Of a DNA stretch of 58,150 nt, positions 35,196 through 41,583 are shown piece by piece. Positions within the stretch are counted from its first letter, which is position 1. Each line of letters opens with the position of its first letter. The notes beneath the pieces were generated by a model. The model worked only from the letters and a program-made list of their open reading frames with translations. It was not told the origin of the DNA and made no database searches. The DNA comes from Ardenticatenaceae bacterium (GTDB lineage: Bacteria; Chloroflexota; Anaerolineae; Promineifilales; Promineifilaceae), in the NCBI GenBank assembly GCA_020634495.1, contig JACKBR010000029.1:1-58150 (forward strand), in the 5' to 3' direction. Position numbers and translations under genes: made by a program.

Positions 35196-35816
35196 TTATG
35201 GCTTTTGAGGATGTGTTTTGAGCTGGTTCAAGGCGGTTTGAAATTGTTTGGCTCCGCCGTGGGAGGGGTGGCGCACGGCCGTATGCGGCACACCCCATTT
35301 CAGCAAGGCCGCTGCTGCTTTTTTGCCCACGGCAACGGGTTCAACCTGGGGGAAAATTTGCAGAAGCTGGCTGAGAAACGGCCGTCCCCCAGCAATCTCG
35401 CGGGCAGTTGGGGTGCGGTTGCTTTGTGGCTGGCCCGCCTGGTGCGGATGAAAGGGGAAAATGTTCCACAGCAGCGGCAGTGGCTGCCAGCCGCCAATGG
35501 TGCGCCAAACAATCGTGGCGCTGGCCTCTCGCTGTAGCTTTGGCCATTCCCTCACTGGCTGAAACGGCAAGGCTAAGCCAGCCAGGATGTGCAAACTGGT
35601 AAAAGGAATGCCAGACAGGCGGCAGCCCCGGTAGCCCGGCGCTTCGCCAACGAGCAGCAGCCTGGGCTGCTGCTGCACCATCCAGTTCAGGTAAATTTCC
35701 AGATTTTGGCGGCGCTGCTGGGCAAACGGCCGTTTGCAGCCATACGGATTTTCGCAGTGGGGAGGCGGCGCGGTAGTTGCCAGAAAATGAATAAATTGGG
35801 GAATGTCTGGTGGCAT
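35196..35816 (-). CDS. Uracil-DNA glycosylase superfamily protein
   Basis: The 206-residue product has the superfamily motif LLVGEAPGYRGCRLSGIPF (water-activating loop, about residues 58-76) and a late RHPSHGG motif (about 186-192) that corresponds to the leucine/His loop of family 4/5-like enzymes. Such enzymes remove uracil from DNA, but this branch is poorly characterised and the family 4 iron-sulphur Cys set is not obvious. A longer frame starts at a TTG at 35858, inside the terminator hairpin, so the ATG at 35816 is more likely. Confidence 0.75.
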   Translation of the reverse strand: MPPDIPQFIHFLATTAPPPHCENPYGCKRPFAQQRRQNLEIYLNWMVQQQPRLLLVGEAPGYRGCRLSGIPFTSLHILAGLALPFQPVREWPKLQREASATIVWRTIGGWQPLPLLWNIFPFHPHQAGQPQSNRTPTAREIAGGRPFLSQLLQIFPQVEPVAVGKKAAAALLKWGVPHTAVRHPSHGGAKQFQTALNQLKTHPQKP

Positions 35817-35837
35817 AAAACGGTGACTGACAATTAG

Positions 35838-35879
35838 AGACTGGAGACTAATCTTCAAACGCTAGTCTCCAGTCTTTTC
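35838..35879. terminator. Intrinsic terminator hairpin
   Basis: AGACTGGAGACTA (35838-35850) pairs perfectly with TAGTCTCCAGTCT (35863-35875), followed by TTTCT on the plus strand. The words are the same GGAGACT type as at 11165 and 29741. It lies between the eRF1-like gene and the glycosylase gene. Confidence 0.75.
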
Positions 35880-35883
35880 TTAT

Positions 35884-36984
35884 TTAGAAGCGCAGCAGCG
35901 CCCCAATTTTGCCAGCCTGGTCCAGGTTCGGATCATCCCGGATCACTTCAACATGGGCACCCTGGCTCAGGCTCAAGGTAAAGGCGCTGTCGATCACATC
36001 GTCAACGGCCGTAAGCTCCTTGTCGCTCAACGGACTTTTGGCCAGATTGGCCACCACAAAGCCAGAGCTAAAATCTACAAAGCCGGGCATCTGGTAGCCA
36101 TCACTAATCAGCAACGTTTGCACCCGACGGTTGCTCACGGCCTCCAGCGTATCGTCTAAGCCAATGACCGCCTGTCCGCCGCTGGCCTGGGTGCCTAGCA
36201 ACGTTTCGACTAATTTTTTCTCACGCGCCGCGTTGGCCGCTTGCAGCAATTGAATCGCTTCTTTACGGACTTCATGTTCGCCTGCGTTCATGTCGATGGC
36301 AAATGTGCCCGCCAGGCAGCTTTGCATTTGCTTGGGCAATAAATCGCGGAATTGGGCCGTGTTTTCGGCCGTGCCGCCCAAAAAGAGGCGGCGAATAGGC
36401 TTGTTGGTGAAAAAATCAACGGCAGCAGCGGCCGCTTCGCGCAGGTTGCGCCGGGCGTTTTCCTCTTCGCGGCTGGCCCCGCCAGTGCCGCCGCGTCGTC
36501 CCACCGCCGAAGAGCCACGCCCTTGCTTGAGCTTATGAATCTCTTCGCCCATGAAGCCGTTGGTTTCCTTAAGCTCGCCCAAATGGTAGGCAAAAAATCG
36601 TGCCCCCACGCGGTCAACCAGAATGACGCCGTAGTGGGCGTAATATTCAAACAGGTGGCTTAATGGTTTCAGGTAAGGTTGAGGCGTGATGCGTAAACGG
36701 TTGCGGAAGGCAACGGTTGCCGGAAACGCCTGAAAAAATTTGCCGCCGTTACTGCTAAAAACAACCAGCCCCGGTGACGTCCAGTCGAAGCTGTGATTGA
36801 GATACGTTTCAATTGCTTGAGCATCTTCCTCCAGCCCGCCAGAGTTGCGCAGCATATTTTTGGCCTTGAGTTTGATGGTTTCAGAGGGTTCTTCACTGGT
36901 GTCGGTGCTGAGATAAAGGCTCAACACCTTGGTTGAGGTAGGTTCAAAAGACAATAACGCCTGGAATTGTTCCTGGGTAATCAT
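35884..36984 (-). CDS. eRF1/baeRF-like protein (Vms1/VLRF-related), function unknown
   Basis: This 366-residue soluble protein has three parts matching bacterial eRF1-like (baeRF) proteins: an N-terminal domain beginning VLSLYLSTD, a middle domain with YYAHYGVILVDRVGARFF, and a C-terminal Pelota-like domain with VQTLLISDGYQMPGF. In eRF1 and Vms1 the middle-domain loop holds GGQ or a similar catalytic motif. Here the loop is a Gly/Arg-rich stretch (GRGSSAVGRRGGTGG, about 168-182) without GGQ. It may act in ribosome rescue, but that is inference from the family. AGGAGG 4 nt before the ATG gives a strong start. It is downstream of the HtrA gene. Confidence 0.75.
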   Translation of the reverse strand: MITQEQFQALLSFEPTSTKVLSLYLSTDTSEEPSETIKLKAKNMLRNSGGLEEDAQAIETYLNHSFDWTSPGLVVFSSNGGKFFQAFPATVAFRNRLRITPQPYLKPLSHLFEYYAHYGVILVDRVGARFFAYHLGELKETNGFMGEEIHKLKQGRGSSAVGRRGGTGGASREEENARRNLREAAAAAVDFFTNKPIRRLFLGGTAENTAQFRDLLPKQMQSCLAGTFAIDMNAGEHEVRKEAIQLLQAANAAREKKLVETLLGTQASGGQAVIGLDDTLEAVSNRRVQTLLISDGYQMPGFVDFSSGFVVANLAKSPLSDKELTAVDDVIDSAFTLSLSQGAHVEVIRDDPNLDQAGKIGALLRF

Positions 36985-37064
36985 ACAACCTCCTGTAAAT
37001 GTTTTGCTGTACTAAAATAAATTGCGGGGTAAAAACGTTGATGAACCGGGAGAAAGACGGCCGT

Positions 37065-38240
37065 TTACGGCCGTTCCCCCAGCGTTAGCGGCAATTTAAT
37101 CACTTCTCCTTCCCGAATCACAGTTAACTCCACTGTCTCGCCAACCGTCGTTTCAAAAACAAGGTAGCTCAACAATTCGTCAGAGTTCCGCACCGGCTGA
37201 TTGTTGATTGCCGTGATGTAGTCGCCATCAGCAGTTAAGGATACCGACAAATTATGCCCCAATAGCCCCGCCTGCGCCGCTGGTGTGCCTTCGCCAACGC
37301 CAGTGACATACACGCCGTTTGGCGGCAGCTCCAAAATCTCCAACTGCCGCAAGGTAAACGGTTGGGGATACATACTGATGCCAATATACGGATAAGCATA
37401 TTCACCGTCGGCAATGAGAGCCGGGGCAATATTGCTAACGGCATTGACCGGAATGGAAAACCCAACGCCAGAATTAGTGCCAGAGGTGGACAAAATGGCG
37501 CTGTTCACCCCAACCACCTCGCCATTCAGGTTAAGCAGCGGCCCGCCAGAGTTCCCTGGGTTAATGGCTGCGTCCGTTTGGATGACCTGGGGAATGGAAA
37601 AGTTGCCGCCAGCCACTACGTGCTGCGACTCAATGGTGCGCCCCAAGCCGCTGATGATGCCTATGGACATGGAGCCCGCTTCGCCAAACGGGTTGCCAAT
37701 GGCAATGACAAACTGGCCCACCTGCAAATTCCCCGAATCGCCCAAAGGAACAGGCTGCACATCCGCTGGCAGCGAGTCAACCTGAATCACGGCCAGGTCG
37801 CTATCTAAATCCGCACCACGTAAGCTGCCGCTGCGGCGTTCGCCGCTGGCAAACACCACTTCAAATTCGTCACCATCGGCCACCACGTGGTTGTTGGTAA
37901 CAATATTGCCTGCCTGATCGATAACAAAGCCGCTGCCTGTGCCCAACAAGAAGTTGCCCTCATCAAAGACGAAGATGTGGACGACGGCAGGGTTTACCCG
38001 GTTGTAAATGTCGATAAATTGGTTCTCTAAATCGGCCGTGACAACTTCTGTGGTTTGCCCCGGTGCATTCACGCTAACCAACTCTGCCTGGGCTGAGACG
38101 GTGGCGACGGCTGCGGCCACAACCGCCTCGTCGTTGGCGCTGCTGGTGGCTGGCAGCAGGGTGGCTGCCTGGCAGCCAAGGCTAACCATGGAAAAGAAGA
38201 TAATGATGGTGAAAATGGGATTTTGGCGCAGTTGTCTCAT
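37065..38240 (-). CDS. HtrA/DegP-like serine protease with PDZ domain (lipoprotein)
   Basis: A lipoprotein signal with lipobox SLGC precedes a trypsin-like domain and one PDZ domain. The catalytic triad is visible as NNHVVADG (His, ~118), DLDSDLAVIQ (Asp, ~147) and INPGNSGGPLLN (Ser, ~228). HtrA proteases degrade or refold damaged exported proteins. The PDZ domain (about 275-390) includes PPNGVYVTGVGEGTPAAQAG. The ATG at 38240 starts the signal peptide; a frame from 38312 would include the promoter. Two ACGGCCGT copies 10 bp apart overlap the last codons, and one of them forms the stop. Confidence 0.9.
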   Translation of the reverse strand: MRQLRQNPIFTIIIFFSMVSLGCQAATLLPATSSANDEAVVAAAVATVSAQAELVSVNAPGQTTEVVTADLENQFIDIYNRVNPAVVHIFVFDEGNFLLGTGSGFVIDQAGNIVTNNHVVADGDEFEVVFASGERRSGSLRGADLDSDLAVIQVDSLPADVQPVPLGDSGNLQVGQFVIAIGNPFGEAGSMSIGIISGLGRTIESQHVVAGGNFSIPQVIQTDAAINPGNSGGPLLNLNGEVVGVNSAILSTSGTNSGVGFSIPVNAVSNIAPALIADGEYAYPYIGISMYPQPFTLRQLEILELPPNGVYVTGVGEGTPAAQAGLLGHNLSVSLTADGDYITAINNQPVRNSDELLSYLVFETTVGETVELTVIREGEVIKLPLTLGERP

Positions 38241-38282
38241 GTTATCAATAATCCTAGTTTTGCTCCCTGAGATAACATATTT

Positions 38283-38312
38283 ATTGTAGGGCTGGCGTGA
38301 AGGGTGTGTCAA
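38283..38312 (-). promoter_or_regulatory. Strong sigma-70-type promoter of the htrA gene
   Basis: On the minus strand a perfect TTGACA (38307-38312) is followed after 18 bp by TACAAT (38283-38288). The leader would be about 35 nt. This is the best two-box promoter in the window. Confidence 0.7.
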
Positions 38313-38357
38313 GGAAACGGCCGTCTTTCACACAAACCCTTCATTGGCAACGGCCGT

Positions 38358-40598
38358 TTACATTACAGGTTCCTGGCGGTTTCGCTGTTTTCCCAGCCCG
38401 TTCGACATTGTTTTGGCAATGGGCCGCAGCTGCATCCACCATTGTTCCTTGGGCCGCCGGTTTTCCATGTCCATGAGGCGAGCCATATCGTGAAACTCGG
38501 TGAATTCAAACGAACCACTTTTCAGGCCGATACAGGCGCTGGCCTGCTCCGTTTGGCCAATCTTTTCCTCCAAAAATCGGATGCAGTTGGTGGCCAGGCG
38601 AGTGGCTAGAACGCGGTCAAATGGGGTGGGGTTGCCCCCCTGCTGCATGTGCCCCAGCACTGCTTTACGCGCTGTAAAGTAATCGCCGCCCTCTTCTTCC
38701 AGTAAGGCACACATAAAATCAGTTGTGTACGTGTCGTTGGCCCCTTCGCTGCGGATGATGACCCCCAGGCGCTTGCCCTTTTTGAAGCCATCAACCAGCA
38801 GTTCCACATCTTTGGCCAGATCGGTCAGGCGCATGCCTTCTTCGTGCAAATAGACCCGTTCTGCGCCGGTGGCCAGGGCACCCATCAGGGCCAGATAGCC
38901 GCACCGCTCGCCCATCACTTCCACCACAAAGACGCGCCGGGAAGCAACGGCCGACTGCTTGATTTTGTCGATGGAGTCGATGATGCTGTTGAGGGCGCTG
39001 TCTGCGCCCACGCTCAGTTCAGAGCCGGGCAAATCGTTGTCGATGGTGGCCGGGAAGCAAACGATGGGGATGTTGAAGGCGGGATAATTATTGCGCCGTT
39101 GGTAAAGCTCCAGCGCGGCCACATAGGCAGACCAGCCCCCGATGATGAGCAACCCTTCGATGTTGTGTTCTTCGATGTTGCGGGCGATTTTGTAGAAATC
39201 GCTGTTGGCGGGAATGTGCCGGTTGGTGCCTAATTCGGAGCCGCCGAGGTAGGCCCAGCCGTTGACGCTCATCCAGTTGAGTTCATGAATTTCACCTTCG
39301 GCAAAGCCCACAAAGCCGTTGTTGATGCCGAACATGACGTGTCCTTTATCTAGACCCAAGCGCACGGCCGCACGAACGGCCGTATTCATGCCTGGCGCTG
39401 GGGCACCGCCGTTGATAACCGCAATGCGCCGCTGTTTTTGCCCAGGGGCCGGATCGTGTGGAATGGCTCGTACCAGCGTGCGCACCGTTTGGAACGCTTC
39501 GCGAAAACCACGACCGCGCAGCTCCATGGCTTTGGCAAAATCGCAATTTTGAATCGCTTCCCCAATCTCCTTGGTCTTTTGTAAGCAATCTTCTAATGGG
39601 TGGCTGGTGATTTTGTTGCCCTTCAGCCCGATCAGGTGTGCTTCACCCGTAACTTTGTCTGACATGATGGCATCGACGGCGGCTGCGCCCATCAGGGTGC
39701 TCAGGTTGCGGTCGAAGGCGCTGGGGGAGCCACCGCGCTGGACATGCCCCAGGATGGTTACGCGGGCATCTTCTTGCAGCCGCTCTTCCAGGACGTGCTT
39801 CACGTGGCCACAGCTAATCTCGTTGCCATGCCGGTCTCGCGCCCCTTCTGCCACAATGACGATGCTATCGCGACGGCCGTTTTCCCGGCCATTTTTCAGC
39901 ACAGAGCACATCTTGTTTTCCCATTCGTCCAGGTTGGGGGGGGATTCGGGGATGAGCACCCAGTCAGCTCCGGTGGCGATGGCGCTCATCAGGGCCAGGT
40001 AGCCACAGTGACGACCCATCACCTCTACCACAAAGGAACGTTGGTGGCTGGCGGCCGTGCTGGAGATGGCGTCTACCGCGTCGGTGATGCGGTGCAGCGC
40101 CGTATCGGCCCCGATAGAAATGTCGGTGCCCCACATGTCGTTGTCGATGGAACCAACCAGGCCCACGATGGTAAGCTGGCGATGAGCCTGGGCCACATCG
40201 TAGGAAATTTCCCCTTTTTCTACCAGTTCATCCAGCAGGCTGGGCCATTCCTGCCGAAAGATGTTGGCTCCGGTCAGGCTGCCGTCGCCGCCGATAACGA
40301 CGAGGTTGTCGATGCCGTGTTCTAGCAAGTTACGGGCGGCTCGCAAACGGCCGTGTCGCTCCCGAAAATCATTGCAGCGTGCCGTGCCAATGACGGTGCC
40401 GCCTTTGTACAAAATACCGCCGACGTCTCGCCAGTTCATGGGACGAATCCATTCCTGGCCGTCTACCATTCCCTGGTAACCTTCGTAAATAGCAAACAGT
40501 TCTGCACCAGCAGAGATGCCAGCCCGCACTACGGCACGCACTGCCGCATTCATGCCGGGCGCATCGCCGCCGCTGGTTAAAACACCAATTTTTTTCAT
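38358..40598 (-). CDS. pfkA: Double-length (animal-type) ATP-dependent 6-phosphofructokinase
   Basis: This 746-residue enzyme phosphorylates fructose 6-phosphate and consists of two fused PfkA domains, as in animals and fungi; ordinary bacterial PfkA has about 320 residues. The N-half has all catalytic motifs: GGTVIGTARCNDFRER, VVIGGDGSLTGAN (~104), VGSIDNDMWGTD (catalytic Asp, ~152) and VMGRHCGYLALM (~200). The C-half (from ~389) keeps ATIDNDLPGSELSVGAD and VMGERCGYLALMG but has IGGWSAY where GGDGS is expected, so ATP use there is probably lost and the site may be regulatory. This is the same division of labour as in animal PFK. Promoter not clear; GGGAAG lies 8 nt before the ATG. Confidence 0.9.
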   Translation of the reverse strand: MKKIGVLTSGGDAPGMNAAVRAVVRAGISAGAELFAIYEGYQGMVDGQEWIRPMNWRDVGGILYKGGTVIGTARCNDFRERHGRLRAARNLLEHGIDNLVVIGGDGSLTGANIFRQEWPSLLDELVEKGEISYDVAQAHRQLTIVGLVGSIDNDMWGTDISIGADTALHRITDAVDAISSTAASHQRSFVVEVMGRHCGYLALMSAIATGADWVLIPESPPNLDEWENKMCSVLKNGRENGRRDSIVIVAEGARDRHGNEISCGHVKHVLEERLQEDARVTILGHVQRGGSPSAFDRNLSTLMGAAAVDAIMSDKVTGEAHLIGLKGNKITSHPLEDCLQKTKEIGEAIQNCDFAKAMELRGRGFREAFQTVRTLVRAIPHDPAPGQKQRRIAVINGGAPAPGMNTAVRAAVRLGLDKGHVMFGINNGFVGFAEGEIHELNWMSVNGWAYLGGSELGTNRHIPANSDFYKIARNIEEHNIEGLLIIGGWSAYVAALELYQRRNNYPAFNIPIVCFPATIDNDLPGSELSVGADSALNSIIDSIDKIKQSAVASRRVFVVEVMGERCGYLALMGALATGAERVYLHEEGMRLTDLAKDVELLVDGFKKGKRLGVIIRSEGANDTYTTDFMCALLEEEGGDYFTARKAVLGHMQQGGNPTPFDRVLATRLATNCIRFLEEKIGQTEQASACIGLKSGSFEFTEFHDMARLMDMENRRPKEQWWMQLRPIAKTMSNGLGKQRNRQEPVM

Positions 40599-40709
40599 CT
40601 TTTGTCTTCCCGTTCTTAACGATAGGTTCTGCGGTGTGGGAAATCGGTAATTTGGGAACTTGTTGTTGACCGTGCTGCGTAGATTAACACTTTTTTGAGC
40701 TGTCCGTTG

Positions 40710-41195
40710 CTACTGCCTTTTGTGCAGTCCGGCAACGGTATGAATGGACGCCCACCAATCCTGTAAGTGATGCTGATTATGAGCTGCGTAGGCTGCCCAA
40801 TCGCCACCAGCAACAGGGAATTTATCGGTAACGAGTTCTGGCTGGCCCAGGTAAACCCAGGCTGGCTGAGTACGGCCGTTTGCCAAAACAATTTCAACCG
40901 CCTGCCGCTGGTACCCTACCTCATCTGGCTTTGTTGGATCATACCCTTCGAGGTCATCGATCCGCTGTAGCACGGCATTATATGGGGCTTCATGGATAGT
41001 AATGCACATTCCTTGGACCACTTCTGACGCAACGGCCGTTACCAACATCGGATAATACCCCATGTCATACATTCTACTGCCGACAAGCGTGGCTGGCTCC
41101 ATCGCAATGATGTCCGATTCCCATAAAGGGAAGTTTGGCTGGTCTGGTAACAGCGTGCCATAAACAAAAAAAGGCAGGTGTTGGCTTTTTTCCAT
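40710..41195 (-). CDS. Gamma-glutamylcyclotransferase-like (AIG2/GGCT) protein
   Basis: This 161-residue protein opens FFVYGTLLPDQPN, the substrate-binding YGTL/YGSL motif of the GGCT fold, and has DDLEGYDP, whose Glu is the expected general base. GGCT enzymes form 5-oxoproline from gamma-glutamyl compounds, but AIG2-like members vary in substrate. The length is normal and there is no signal peptide. The gene is divergent from tRNA-Arg and lies upstream of the phosphofructokinase gene. Its promoter and ribosome binding site are unclear. Confidence 0.85.
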   Translation of the reverse strand: MEKSQHLPFFVYGTLLPDQPNFPLWESDIIAMEPATLVGSRMYDMGYYPMLVTAVASEVVQGMCITIHEAPYNAVLQRIDDLEGYDPTKPDEVGYQRQAVEIVLANGRTQPAWVYLGQPELVTDKFPVAGGDWAAYAAHNQHHLQDWWASIHTVAGLHKRQ

Positions 41196-41310
41196 CCTAT
41201 ACTCGATAAATTTTTGATTCTACACCTGGTTTACGCTACCATTGCAGCGCAGCAAACCAAACAATATTATATGCCACAATAGTGAAAATGCTGCAAATTT
41301 GCTAGGCCAT

Positions 41311-41370
41311 ACCCCAAGGGTTTGATTTGAGTAGGCCTCATTCTTTACAAGCAAACCCTTGGGGTCTTTT
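41311..41370. repeat. ACCCCAAGGGTTTG inverted repeat upstream of tRNA-Arg
   Basis: ACCCCAAGGGTTTG (41311-41324) and CAAACCCTTGGGGT (41352-41365) form a perfect 14-bp stem followed by CTTTT. A sister element with AGACCCTAAGGGTTT arms is at 46398-46457. No plus-strand gene ends here, so it is better seen as a repeat than a terminator. Confidence 0.7.
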
Positions 41371-41378
41371 CCGAATAA

Positions 41379-41450
41379 GCCCTCGTAGCTCAATGGATAG
41401 AGCAATCGCCTCCTAAGCGATAGATTCAGATTCGAGTTCTGACGGGGGTA
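41379..41450 (+). tRNA. tRNA-Arg (anticodon CCT)
   Basis: The 72-nt cloverleaf folds fully: acceptor GCCCTCG/CGGGGGT (two G-U pairs), D-arm GCTC/GAGC, anticodon arm ATCGC-CTCCTAA-GCGAT with anticodon CCT, 4-nt variable loop and T-arm TCAGA-TTCGAGT-TCTGA. The discriminator is A. CCA is not encoded. A terminator hairpin follows at 41461. Confidence 0.96.
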
Positions 41451-41460
41451 CTTTTAATGG

Positions 41461-41518
41461 GACGCTGATGAACGCGGATAACGCTGATTTTTATCTGCTC
41501 GAATCAGCGTCTCTTTTT
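41461..41518. terminator. Terminator between tRNA-Arg and convergent priA
   Basis: GACGCTGAT (41461-41469) pairs with ATCAGCGTC (41503-41511) around a 33-nt loop, followed by TCTTTTTTC. A CTCTGTG-type array continues to about 41563. Confidence 0.65.
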
Positions 41519-41583
41519 TCTCCGTGCAACTCTGTGTCTACTCTGTGCAGCTCTGTGTTCCTTCTTTTGACCTACAAAAATGA

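Noticed and set aside
38358..40598. Two separate phosphofructokinase genes joined by an assembly error
   Set aside because: The halves are in one frame with a natural linker and complementary motif loss, as in animal enzymes.
41311..41370. Intrinsic terminator of an upstream plus-strand gene
   Set aside because: No plus-strand gene ends there; the hairpin has a sister copy elsewhere, so it is better treated as a repeat.
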